From Cordilura impudica (lineage: Eukaryota; Arthropoda; Insecta; Diptera; Scathophagidae), in NCBI GenBank assembly GCA_963682025.1, contig OY821518.1, positions 235,206,152 through 235,270,151 on the forward strand: 64,000 nt of DNA. The letters are read 5' to 3'. Shown here one piece after another: positions 33,982 through 44,605 of this stretch. Each line of letters opens with the position of its first letter. The first letter of the stretch is position 1. The translations under genes were made by a program, and so were the position numbers. The notes beneath the pieces were generated by a model. It was not told where the DNA came from. It did not search any database and was given only the letters and a program-made list of their open reading frames with translations.

Positions 33982-36327
33982 ATGGCTAAATTCAGTTATA
34001 GTGTTCTATCTGATATATATTTTGAACGGAAAGATGAAAACGACATTATTTTGCATATAATGAATAATCCATTCTTCAAAATATGCGACAAACAAGAAAT
34101 TAAAATTCATAACTTAAAAATAAAAAACTTTTTAAATACTTTAAGAAAACGGTACAATCAATGTTCCAGAAACAAGAAATTGTTTTACTCACGCAACCAA
34201 GAATGGCTAAGAAATAAACTTATTTTTAAAAAGCCATCAGTAACTACCACGGAAACTGGAAAAGGTGGTAAACCAGCAAAGCCAATTGATAATTGTAGTG
34301 AAAGATCACGAAGACGCAAGCTTAAACATATCAATGAAGAAGTTTCTTGTAGCATCATAAAGGATTCATTTCTGCATCAAATTCAACCATCGAAAACTAA
34401 AAAGGGTAAAATTGCTATCATTGAAAAAATAGTGGAAGCAAGCCCCAGACGCACGAAAAGGATTTTAGAAAGTATGCTGACACCAACTGAAGAAAATAAA
34501 TTTACTCCAGAAGAAGCATTTGCACTATTTTTGGATTTAAAAATGACTAAAAACCAATATACAGAATTGCGGAAGCGAACCAATGAAAAAAATTGTGGAA
34601 TTTTTCCATCATATCGAGATATAGTTTCTGCCAAAAAAGATTGCTTACCTTCACCAACTGCTATTAGTGTAACTTCAAGTTCAGCAGAAATAAAATTGCA
34701 GGATCTTCTTGAACACACTGCAGAACGATTATTAAAGACATTTGACGCTGTCTATTTAAAGAAGTTTAAAAATTGCAGCATGACTTTAATTTCTAAATGG
34801 GGATGTGATGGGTCCTCTGGCCAGAAACAATACAAACAATGTAATGCGGAAAATTCATCAGATGCCAATTTATTCATGATTTCTTTCGTTCCATTACGTT
34901 TAACAAAAAATCATGTGAGTCCGATCACAGGGAAGATGTGTAAACATCTAGTAATTACAAATTTTTTATGTCATTTTTTAAAATCAAACAGAAAGCGTCA
35001 TCTATTTATCACTTATAGCAAAAACTGTTTCAGCTAATTCAACAACCCTTTGCTGTAAAACGTTAAAAATATCCCAATATAAACGTATATAAGTGATACA
35101 TAGATGACGCTTTTAAAAAAGTGGCATTAAAAAGACAATGTTATATCACAATTTTTTCACCAATACAATCATAAGTCACACAGTGTTATCTGCTTCAGCT
35201 CACACCGATATGAGTTACGCTGTTTTTGTGATTGTATTGTGAAATAGAAATTTACCCCCCTGCGCGTGTAGATGTTTACACATCAAAACTTATATATAGA
35301 TGTATGGAAGAATGAAATTCCCTCGTCAACAAAATTTTGTAGACCAATAAAGTTTGCTTACAAAAAGGAGACTCAAGATGTCATAGATGAAGAAGTTCGA
35401 AAAATAAATGATCAAATTAAAGAACTTCAACCAGTAACATTTAAATTTGATGACCAAGACATTGAAGTAAAATTTAAAATGTGTCTCACAATGATTGATG
35501 GAAAAGTTGCACAAGCTTTAACCAAAACAAAGTCATCGTCAAGCTGCACCATATGCCAAAAAACATCAAGTCAATTGAGCCAACCACCAACACAAGACGA
35601 TAGTTTTAATGAAGCATATGAATTTGGAATGTCACCTCTTCATGCTAGAATTCGTTTTATGGATTTGGCCCGTTAGGCGAAACAGTGAGAAACAACAAAG
35701 AAAATTTGGAAAAAAGAAAGCAAAAAAAAAAGATATTCAAGAAAAATACCGTGAGATAGGCTTATAATTGACCAGCCAAAGCAAGGAGAAGGAAATTCTA
35801 ATGATGGAAACACAGCAAGGAGATTTTTTTCCGATCCAGAAACTGCAGCTTCTATAACTGGAGTAGATTATGATTTAATACGACAATTCCAAATCATATT
35901 ACAAGTTATAGCATGTAGCAAAAAGATAGATGCAAAAAAATTTGGTCAGTATGCTAATGAGACAGCAACCCTTTATAACCAAAAATATTCTTGGAGACAT
36001 ATGCCAACCACAGTTCACAAAATTTTGTTCCATGGGGAACAAATAATTCAGCACAATATGCTTCCAATTGGAGATCTCTCAGAAGAAGCCCAAGAAAAAA
36101 GGAACAAAGACTACAGATTCTTTCGCGAGCACTATACAAGAAAAATTTCCAGATATTGTACTAATGAAGATCTTATTAATATTTTGTTGTGCACATCAGA
36201 CCCATATATGTCCAGTATTCGACAAAAATGGAAATCAACCTCATTAGAGTTAGATGAAGAAGCTAAACAACTACTGCAAAATGAAAATCAAAGCTACTTG
36301 GAAGAAATTTTTACTAATATTAATTAA
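33982..36327 (+). pseudogene. Transib transposase (RAG1-like core), family 2, broken
   Basis: Start MAKFSYSVLSDIYF at 33982. A basic N-terminal region (RSRRRKLKHI; ASPRRTKRILESM) precedes the core. Catalytic candidates are all present: Asp in KWGCDGSSG (near 34806), Asp in MIDGK (near 35497), Glu in LSEEAQ (near 36080). Zinc ligands are CTICQ (near 35548) and HKILFHG (near 36018). NSNDGNTARRFF and MPTTVHK are strongly like family 1. Breaks: a ~370-bp element D insertion at about 34914-35286, a stop after MDLAR at 35674, and frameshifts up to about 35765. Family 1 and 2 proteins are clearly related but well diverged, so they are separate lineages, not recent duplicates. Confidence 0.85.
34914..35290 (+). 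mobile_element. Small DNA transposon family D inserted in Transib gene
   Basis: Left end ATGTGAGTCCGATCACAGGG, right end TAGATGTTTACACATCAAAA. A 16-bp motif, GATGTGTAAACATCTA (34934-34949), is repeated inverted as TAGATGTTTACACATC near the right end. Non-coding, ~370 bp. It interrupts the transposase between VPLRLTKNH and YIDVWKNE. Same family at 7525-8475 and, inverted, at 55271-61235. Confidence 0.75.
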
Positions 36328-36548
36328 TACTAGTTTAAAGATTATAATTTGTTTCTAATTTTAGTATAAATTTTTATTAATACATTTAAATAAAATATAT
36401 GTGCACTTTAAATCAATAGTAAAAGTTTACTTAAAATTTTATCGATGTTGTGTTCTGTATATAATATATCCAAATGGTATTGATATTGTTGGGAATTTCA
36501 GTGTTATTTTTCAGTTTAATCCTCACACGAGTTAGCTTTCTTCCAAAA

Positions 36549-36614
36549 AAAACCAACCTTTGGCCCCTGTGAATATTGAGACTAAATAAATGTCAGGGGC
36601 CAAATGTTGGCATT
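36549..36614. repeat. Hairpin in the 3' region of Transib family 2
   Basis: CCAACCTTTGGCCCCTG and CAGGGGCCAAATGTTGG form a 17-bp stem with one mismatch and a ~24-nt loop. It lies 220 bp downstream of the stop codon; it could be a transcription/termination or subterminal signal of the element. Confidence 0.7.
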
Positions 36615-36922
36615 TTCTGACCAAAATTAAGTTTAGGAATAATAAATAAGTATTGGTTGTAAAATACGATTGAAGAAAATAAGAAATTATAAAAAAAATA
36701 CCTATTTAAAATGTCAAAATATTCAACTTTTACATGGAAACTCAACAAAAAATTAAAATGCATTTTTCCAAATTACTTACGTTCCTATCAGTCGTTTGAA
36801 CACGCAAATTGAAGCTTAAAGTAACTCCTATTGAACAAAATAAATTTCGTAAAAAAATACCAATCCGGTCAAAAGTTATAGAGTTTTGACCGCTATCTCG
36901 CGAAATTGACCACTGTGCGCCG

Positions 36923-37156
36923 GTAGCTTGAATATTAAACTTGACGTGATGAGAGATTTATTTATTATAGAAACTCTTCGTAAAATTCTTGAAAAATCAT
37001 GATGATATATTGATTAACTTATCTTGACTTCTTGATTATCTGGTTATATTTATTAATTTGAATAAAATCTTGAATCTTGAATTATGGTTCTTGTATATAA
37101 TTTGATTTAACGATATTTATATGGTTTAGCTTTTTGAACTCCTGGCAGGATCGCCA
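36923..37156 (-). mobile_element. Gypsy leader and primer binding site
   Basis: The leader resumes after the Transib target copy. At 37141-37156 the minus strand reads TGGCGATCCTGCCAGG, a typical tRNA-primed start site directly next to the LTR. This shows the retroelement continues past the 3.9-kb Transib insertion. Confidence 0.65.
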
Positions 37157-37159
37157 ATA

Positions 37160-37700
37160 TGTAGTTGTAATAATTAATATTTATTAAAACAATTTAAAAA
37201 TTAAATCTTTATTGATTGAAAATATAAACCATAATGAAAATATTTTGAAAAATTGATTAAAAGAATATAATAAAATCAAAGGTGACTTAAAAATAGTAAT
37301 AGTAAAGTATAAAATATTAGGTACCTACATCCAAGTCTTCAATATTACTGTCAAAACGGGCCTTTCAAAAAGTATAACTTAAAAAGCAAATTTTATTAAG
37401 TGCACAGTCAGTCTGATCCTTCATATAATAAAATTTTTCCGTAGATACAATTATCCAGCATGAACATCTTTTCGCCATTTATACATCTGATAAAATTAAG
37501 GCCAACAAAGCACATATATATAGTTCAAATATACATATAAAATTTTACGCTGAAAGCTCTTAAAATGAAAATCAGAAAACGCCGACTTAATGCTTTTTTT
37601 TACAAAACTCGCTAAATGGAAACAATGCACTTTTTGGGTCATGTAAAAGCGCTAAGTTGGCTTAAAGTTTTTCCAGTGCGTTTGGAAAAAATTATGTTTT
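37160..37700 (-). mobile_element. Probable 5' LTR of the gypsy element (right boundary uncertain)
   Basis: Plus strand TGTAGTTGTAATAATT begins the LTR (minus strand ending ...TACAACTACA), 3 bp from the primer binding site. The other edge is not visible without the second LTR, which is missing; the end given here is a guess. Confidence 0.45.
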
Positions 37701-38204
37701 TGAATTTGATCTATAGATTTCTTCCTCAGTTTGAAATTTTAAAGCATTCCCATAAATAATAAGCTTAAAAAAATAAATTCCGGACCGACAAAATTCTTAG
37801 AATTAAGTGGGGATCAATTTTAAAGAAAATTGTAGATTTTTTTGAATTAGCAATATTTATCAACCGGCCTTCGACATTAAAAAAATTGTTTATTGACTCA
37901 TGTTAAGAAAAATAATTAAGGACGTATAGATGGCAGCTGTTTGAAAAAAAAACATATATTTTTGTTACGATGTGGCAACGTAAAAAGTATAAAGGCGCCA
38001 CGCTGTTTAGTATTTTTTTTTTTTTTTTTAACGATAAAGAGTAAACGATCTCAGTGAACTTTTTAACATGTAATTCAATACTTTCATTGGAAAGGTCACA
38101 GTCAAGCCAATACTTGTTTATTTATTTTATTATTTTTGTAGTCAATATAATTTAAAAATAAAATAAACTTAATTCTAAAGCATTAAAGCCAGTCTATATA
38201 TGTC
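37701..38204. other. No gene seen
   Basis: AT-rich with a T run at 38011-38030. May include the outer LTR edge and the mariner 5' end. Confidence 0.4.
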
Positions 38205-38388
38205 TGCTCTCGCGCCTACGATTATGAAAAGTTGGGCAGAGTTTAAACGAGGCCGTACGAGCTACCCAGACTAACATCGTCAGCTGAAATAATAGGAATT
38301 CCAAAAGGTATCGCCTATTGACCGAAAATTTGGAGATAGGAAAGCTATCAGCAAGAAGGGGGCCGCGTTTGCTCACAATGGAACAAAA
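38205..38388 (+). pseudogene. Mariner transposase N-terminal remnant
   Basis: Plus-strand reading KSWAEFKRGRTSYPD, the conserved mariner helix-turn-helix end and linker, then SPIDRKFGDRKAISKKG with stops. The reading order continues at 41607 after the Transib copy, minus ~60 residues that are missing at the junction. Confidence 0.6.
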
Positions 38389-41300
38389 ATTTTCATGTGC
38401 GCCGACGAAGTTTTGAATAAACCCATGTTATAGGATACTTTTCAACGATTTCAAATATGCTACTCTTAATAATATCACATTTTTAGTTTAGACGATATAA
38501 CCGTTCAAAGTTGACCGACTTTCGGTTTTCAAAAAAACACACAATTTTTAGTCAATTTGTTGCGATTTCAGGTGTAATATCACGAAAAATAGGTAACGAA
38601 TCGCCTTATTTTTTTGTTTGTATTGATTGATGTATTTATTGAATGTATAATGATAAAAAAAAATTAACTGTTTGCTTTGTGTTTTTCCTGGTAAATCACT
38701 ATTTAAAACTATCCGTTTTTTCACTATTTTTCAACTTTGACGGAAAATAAAAAAATCCATATTTTTCTATATTTGCCATATTTGCAAAACATGTTCTTTG
38801 ATTATTTCTTTACATAATTCAAAAGGTTTTATCTGCCCGTACGTGCCCGTTTGGCTTCTAGAGGTAAAAAAGGTTAAAAAGACATGGTTGCAGAAATTGT
38901 ATGGCGTGCATCCCTTACATGTTTTGACTGACAGTAGTTTGATCTAATAGTTTGAAAATTGCATTTTAAGTCGGTTGTCTACCTGTGAGCCTCTGCCAAA
39001 GTCTACTCCCAATATTCTGTTACAGACACAGGATGCACAAAAAACTACTCATTGAAATTCGCAGGTACGCACCTCACTTAAAAATTACTTTCGAGTACAA
39101 ATGGTCAAGAACAATATTGACTTATGGTCCCTCCAGGTAGGCACAAATCTTATTTAGACACGAGCATAATATCAAAATTGCATAATTCAGCCTAAATCCA
39201 TATGTATGCAGGGAACAGGTAAATTTTTAGGCATGGTAGCATAAGCCTATATATTGCAAAATAAGCATAATGCCTGGATTAGTCTACGACTGAAAGTTGG
39301 CGCAAACAATTTAAAATTATTTGAACTGTTTAGAAGGTCAACCACACCAAAGTTTTTCACGGAAGCTGCTTTAGAAGAACTTGATAGCTTATACGGAAAT
39401 ATTGAGAGAAGCGAAATTATAAAAAATATTTTTTATCTGATATATGCAAATATTAAGGCAAAATGGGTGAAATCTAATCGAACCATTCAGAACTTCAACT
39501 CCAAATACGAGGACTGGCTTAATGAAGACACCATCCTGGATATATTGGCAGCAGATAAACCCACCACATCAACCAGAGGAGCAAAAGGAAGGCAAAAAAA
39601 AAGTATTGAGGAGTGTTCCATTTTCACAAGAAAGAGGAAACTTGCCGATGCCACCAATGACTTGACCACGAAGCATTTATCGGACGCGCTATCTATTAAA
39701 TATATAAAGGATAGTGAAAGAGTTAGGTCGCAGATTACAAAAGCTGTTGCTGATGCAAACCCACTGCGACTAAAAAGGATTAAGGAAAGCATTCCCACGC
39801 CCACAAACGCACACATTAAAAAGTATGGTTCCGAAGAAGCATTGGCTTTGTTTATGGACTCCAAAGAAAAATATGAGATACTACGGGCATCCTTGATGCG
39901 ACACGGGGCTGACGTTTTACCAGGATACAAGCATATTACGCAAGCCAAAATAAATTCACGACCACTGCATACGGAGTTTACGGAAGTCTCTGTGAAAGCC
40001 AATCCGAAGGATCTCATGGGCCATACAGCAAAACGGTTGTTGGAGAGTCTTCCTGAAAATGAGGTGAAAATTCTTCCTGAGAAACTGACATTGATCAGCA
40101 AATGGGGCTGCGATGGATCATCCGGACAAAGCGTTTATAAGCAAAGGATATCCGATGACGCTACAATATCGGACGGAAATATGTTTATGGCATCTGTTGT
40201 TCCTTTGCGGCTAAAATCTGATGTTTCCCTACACTGGAAAAATCCACGTCCGTCATCAGTGCATTATTGCCGACCAATAATGTTTCAGTTTGCAAGGGAA
40301 TCGGCAGAACTCATAAGGACCACGGTGAAGGACATTTAAGAACAAATAAGCAAGATTAAGCCTACAAAGCTGCAAATTGGAGAAAGAAAATATATTGAAT
40401 GCAATTACGAGTTCCACCTGACCATGGTTGATGGAAAAGTCGTAAACGAAATGACAGGAACAACCTCAACATTGTCATGCCCGATTTGCAAAAAGAGTCA
40501 GAAGAACTTTGGTAATTTAAACGATTCTACAAACGAGGAGAATTACGAATATGGAATGTCACCATTGCACGCAAGGATAAGGTGTATGGAGTTCTTGCTA
40601 AAACTGGCGTATACCCTACCACAAGAGGAGGAAAACTTCGATGAAAATACATCAATAAAGGATAAGGAAAAGATCAGAAAGAAGCAAATATAGGATCCTT
40701 TTTTTAAACAAGTTGGACTAAAAGTAGACTGTCCCAAGCATGGATACGGTAACTCAAACGATGGAAACACTTCTAGAAGATTTTTTGAAAATGATGGGGC
40801 AGTAACCAGAATCACTGGAATTGACAATCAAATCGTGAAAAGATTGGGAACGATCTTGAATGATTTAAACTGCAAAGATAATGTCAATTCTACAAAATAT
40901 GGAGAATATGCATCGAAAACTACATCTCTTTTAGCAGAAATGTATCTACAGAAGAAGTTGACCCCGACCGTCCATAAAATTTTGGCGCATGGCAAAGATA
41001 TAATTGAGTACCAGTCTTTGCCAATTGGAGAGCTTTCTGAAGAAGCACAGGAGTCTCTTAACAAATTTTATAAAAAATATAGATCGCAGAACACATTCAA
41101 AGCATCAAGGGTAAGGCAAAGTGAGGACCTCTTCAACATGTTGGCAGCATCTTCCGATCCACTTATTTCTTCCCTGCGGCATGTGAAGTCACGAATAGAG
41201 TTAGAAAATAATTATAGTTTAGAAATGATTAGTCTTTTAGATATACCTTCTCTTACGAATTGTGATGAATATTTTACAGAAAATTGAAAAAATAAATTTA

Positions 41301-41606
41301 AAAAAAAAAGTAATTTTTTTTAATTTGTTGGGTAATAATTTAAAACATAAAACCCTAAAGAAAAAAAAACAAAAACAATCTAAAAATGTAAAAATAATTT
41401 TTTTTAGTTACCATAAAATTGATTTTTCTACAAATTTTAACTTTGATAACCCATAAGTAGGCCCCTACAAAGCGTAGCACCCTTTCCAAACGCTCATTTC
41501 ATAGGCTGAACAGTTATCTATCATATGCTGGTTAAACTGTTCAATTATGTTATTCGGTTCAAAAGATATGATTTTTGCAACGAAAAAACTCAAATGGCAA
41601 CAGTGT
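38388..41606 (+). mobile_element. Transib family 1, copy 2, left end deleted
   Basis: About 95% identical by eye to copy 1 from TTTTCATGTGCGCC (38392) to AACTCAAATGG (41598). The right end reads CAACAGTGTG instead of GCCACTGTG, so the heptamer is mutated; the next five bases, CGTCG, fit the CGNCG target. At the left, the first ~39 bp of the element and ~180 bp of the mariner host are missing. It lacks the mini-me-like insertion of copy 1 and therefore preserves that empty site at 38605-38620. Confidence 0.85.
39254..41286 (+). pseudogene. Transib transposase (RAG1-like core), copy 2, broken
   Basis: Same protein as copy 1, with WGCDGSSG, MVDGK, CPIC, VHKILAHG and LSEEAQ all present, so the D-D-E and zinc residues survive. 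A 24-bp deletion removes the ATG used in copy 1. Nonsense changes sit at 40337 (GAA to TAA in VKDIEEQ), 40691 (CAG to TAG in KKQIQD) and 41285 (TTA to TGA near the end). The internal segment KKYGSEEALALFMDSKEKYE is intact here and damaged in copy 1. The two copies decayed independently. Confidence 0.85.
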
Positions 41607-41960
41607 GCGTCGATTCGTAATCATGGTTGAGACTTATATCCACCATTACACACCTGATTCCAAGGGACCAATCAAAACAGTGGACTGAAATGGGAAAATC
41701 GTGTCCAAAGGAGGTTAAGATAGTTCCATCTGCAGGCAGACGTTTTTTTTTTTTTTGGATGGGCGTGGGATAATTTTCATCGATTATCTTCAAAAAGGTA
41801 ATCAATCAATCAACTCACTATGTCTCTAAAAGATATGATTACAATGAAGAGGTTGAGTCTACGGTTGATGATAATTTTAAGGAGCTAGACAGTTATTACT
41901 ATAAACAGGGTATCGAAGCTGTTAAATATCGCTAAGAAAAGTGTATCGAGCTAAAAGGGA
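41607..41960 (+). pseudogene. Mariner transposase C-terminal remnant
   Basis: Reads in broken frames TITHLIPRDQSKQWTEMG, then CPKEVKIVPSAG, then YDYNEEVESTVDDNFKELD, YKQGIEAVKYR and KCIELKGNYVEK. These are the standard mariner order from the WIHHY-type region to the C-terminus. A T-run at 41744-41756 disrupts the middle. Host of Transib copy 2. Confidence 0.75.
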
Positions 41961-42106
41961 ATTATGTTGAGAAATAAAGAAAATCTTTTCTTAAAATTCA
42001 ATCGTGTTGAATAATGCTTTGTAGAGTTTCAATCATCAGACTCTCAATACAAAATTATATTTCTAACTAAAACTTTTGTTCTTGTTGTTGTTATTTATAT
42101 TTTAAG

Positions 42107-42266
42107 AATGATCGACTAATGATTGGACAATATGTAACCATGTTCGGCGATGTAATTAGTCATGTTAATATATCGGCTGTCAAGTCCGAAGATGGTGGGG
42201 ATTACGAGTGTAAAGCAATTTCTCGCGCTGGCGAAGCATCACACACCGCTCGACTGAATATTTATG
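42107..42266 (+). CDS. Dscam: Dscam-family adhesion gene, visible exon 3 (second half of Ig)
   Basis: Completes the Ig domain begun in exon 2: NDRLMIGQYVTMFGDVISH, VNISAVKSEDGGDYEC with the second Cys of the Ig fold, and ASHTARLNIYG. Acceptor TTTAAG at 42101-42106, phase 0, matching the exon 2 donor; donor GTAAGT at 42267, phase 1. No lesion. The order GQYVT ... GDVISH ... LNIYG is diagnostic for the Dscam Ig5-type domain. Confidence 0.9.
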
Positions 42267-42390
42267 GTAAGTTTAATTTGAATTTTAATTGATGGCACAA
42301 ACTGTTAAATTAAAATGAACTCTATGATGTTTGAAAATGCCAACATGAATGAATAGAGTTAACATTCATACTTGTTTTTCTCCTATTTAG

Positions 42391-42501
42391 GTATGCCTTA
42401 CGTGAGACCAATGCCAAAGTTGTCTGCTGTAGCTGGAAAATCATTTTTCCTCAAGTGTCCTGTGGCAGGATATCCAATTGATATCATTGTAATAGAAAAA
42501 G
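42391..42501 (+). CDS. Dscam: Dscam-family adhesion gene, visible exon 4 (first half of next Ig)
   Basis: Joins exon 3 in phase 1 across a 124-bp intron. Encodes GMPYVRPMPKLSAVAGKSFF, LKCPVAGYPIDIIVIEK. The first Ig Cys is present (LKC). The strand-C position normally held by the invariant Trp reads Ile (codon ATA, 42492-42494); family members have a Trp-Glu pair here. Acceptor TTTAG at 42386-42390, donor GTACGT at 42502, phase 1. Loss of the core Trp is unusual for a functional Ig domain. Confidence 0.87.
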
Positions 42502-42597
42502 GTACGTATGTATATAGCAAAAAAAATATTAAAGACGAGTACCCAACATGGTGTTCATAGAGTCGTAGCTGAATGAATGCACAAAATACAAATACAT

Positions 42598-43035
42598 ACA
42601 CTATGTCACAAAAGTCTACACATGGCATCTTTTTTCACATTTTTAATTAACGAATTTTTTTATATATTTATAATTTTTTTTTTAGGAATATATATTAAGA
42701 AAATTAATAAAAAATAATTGATTTTACTAAATAACATTTTTAACAAATACAAATAATATTTCTTTATATTTTTGGTGTCACAAAAGTCTACAAATGGTTA
42801 TTATTAGTGCTGCTTCCTAAATAAGTTCTTCTCGCAGTCTGTTTGACTTGGAGTATGACAGTTTCTTTTTATATCAAATCTGGGGATACAGTTCTCCATT
42901 CATCCTTTCAAATAGTTTTTTGTTGGGATATAGATAATGGATTTGCTCTTTGTACTTTTTTTTAATTAAGCCCATGCTTAATTACGTTAAGGTCTGGGGA
43001 TTGATAGGGATGATAGCTCGGATAACTCAGCTATT
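42598..43035 (-). mobile_element. Tc1-like element remnant with terminal direct repeats
   Basis: TACACTATGTCACAAAAGTCTACACATGG at 42598 looks like a Tc1-type terminus next to TA (only the key part is meaningful: TGTCACAAAAGTCTACA). The same motif recurs at 42775-42791, giving an IR/DR arrangement ~173 bp apart. The minus strand at 42820-43015 reads a broken transposase C-terminus: SPDLNVI, then KKYKEQIHYLY, ERMNGELYPQI, KSNRLREEL. It stops near 43040, where unrelated sequence begins. Confidence 0.65.
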
Positions 43036-43039
43036 CCAG

Positions 43040-43640
43040 GGTCCTGTCACTAAATTATTATTCAAAATAAAATACCCCACTTCACTATATAATTATTTAT
43101 TTATTACTTAAATCACATTGTGTTAAAATGTTATTAAATTAAAGGGTACAGCTGGTTGCTGATGTTACGGGTCCGATTTTACCTAGCCTAAGGCTCCTGT
43201 GTAAATTATATGTAATCCAACAAATCGGATGGATTTAGTCTATTGTTAATCTTTTACTGAATCTAATTTAGCCCCTGATCTAGTAAGTTACCTGCCTTCT
43301 ATGCTAGGATTAGATGAATTCAACCCACGGATGAATGTAATGCTCCTGCCTCTACCTTCCTTGGGCCCACTCTAATTGGACGTAATCCAGCAATTTGGAT
43401 GAATGTTATTTACCCCTACTCTTTTGGCTTGGTGTTGGCACCAATTCCCTCACTATGTAAATTATTGAAATATTTATACTTTACCGATTCTCTTCTGAGT
43501 TTATCCGATATCCTCTTCAAGAGCTGGCCTGCAGTCTAATTGTCCGATTCTTTTTTATATGATGTCATGCTACAAAAATGTAGCTTTGTAGCAACTACAT
43601 TCTCTTAAATAATGTGAGATGTAGCGACGACCGTAAGTTC
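43040..43640. other. Unassigned, possibly a solo LTR or other repeat
   Basis: Higher GC than the surroundings with scattered repeats of AATCCARCAAWTYGGATG (43217, 43385). It starts at TGTCACTAAATT where the Tc1 frame breaks off, and ends near TTCTCTCACA. Begins TGT and could end ACA as LTRs do, but I see no target duplication. No ORF. Confidence 0.35.
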
Positions 43641-43659
43641 TCTCACACATTAGCTGTAG

Positions 43660-44605
43660 TTCAGTGATGCATTGGGGTTTTTTGTATTGGGCCAAATTGA
43701 CGATTTGAAAGGGCCAAAACACCTTTGATAGGGCTAAAAAAATTTTTCGAATATATATATTTGATTATTAGCATTTTGTTCAAGTTTGTCTGTTTCGTTT
43801 TGAAAAAGTTTAATAACAAGTGGTACCAGGCTATTCGTTTTCCCACTTAAAACATGATCTGGTGCAAATTTTGGAATCCAGTTTAAATAAAAATCTCCAA
43901 AAATCATATTTTTTTTTTATATATTCCAAAAATATTATGTAAAAAAGCATGACGTTATTTTTTAAATTAAACACTTTAAGCTCTGGTATACATTTTGAAG
44001 TGATGAATATTTCTACGGCTGCTCTACAATTAATTTCCATGGTTGGTAGATGATTGATGTTTAAATCAAAATTTTCTAAGCAAATCTATTCATTATAATA
44101 TGCACTCGTGTGTCCTGGTTTTTTATTTCGATGTTTATATCATTAATAATCCTTAATACATATGACAAAAATAAAAAGTAAAATTTTACTATGTTGTCTT
44201 GTAAACCTTTCAGTATAAACGTCGGTTTTTTCTGGTCTTGTGACTCGAAATTAGTCAATGTAAAAAAATACGTCAAAGGATCCTATTGCTCTATTATTCT
44301 ATCAACTGCAGCTTGCCGTGACAACCATCTAGTACGAGCATGTTTTTATATGGCATGTTCATCTGAATTAAAATATTTTTGAATATAAGTAAGATCATTT
44401 TTACGTGTAGAGCTGTTACAAAAAAAACTACTAATACTTCGTATGACATCATCATTGGTGTTGGGAATATGCTGCGCAGCATGCGATGATGCCAAATTAT
44501 TTCCATCAATAACGCTTGAACCCTATTGTATCTTTCCATCATTGTTGCACAATTATCGGCCCCAATTCCTACTAAGTTGCTGATTGGTATATCTTTTCCC
44601 TTTAA
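43660..44605 (-). pseudogene. hAT-like (DUF4371-type) transposase 2, C-terminal part, broken
   Basis: Continues the gene from 47017 across the piggyBac insertion: LKGKDIPISNLVGIGADN with CATMMERYNRVQAL, the core hAT block with the catalytic-type Asp (44550-44590), then in shifted frames HMPYKNMLVLDGCHGKLQLI, FTLTNFESQDQKKPTFIL and MEINCRAAVEIF. Many frameshifts. Left end may be CAGTGATGC near 43662, a hAT-type terminus, with no matching right end found. Confidence 0.65.

Larger units (their letters stand above)
33009..36922 (+). mobile_element. Transib family 2, complete copy with target duplication
   Basis: Ends: CACTGTGGTCAAT at 33014 and its inverted partner ATTGACCACTGTG finishing at 36917. 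The inverted repeats span 37 bp with 30 matches, including GAGATAGCGG and RAAACTC blocks. A perfect 5-bp target duplication, CGCCG, flanks the element (33009-33013 and 36918-36922; these are included in the span). It holds a broken RAG1-like transposase gene. It lies in the untranslated leader of the gypsy element, between gag (left) and the primer binding site (37141). Confidence 0.93.
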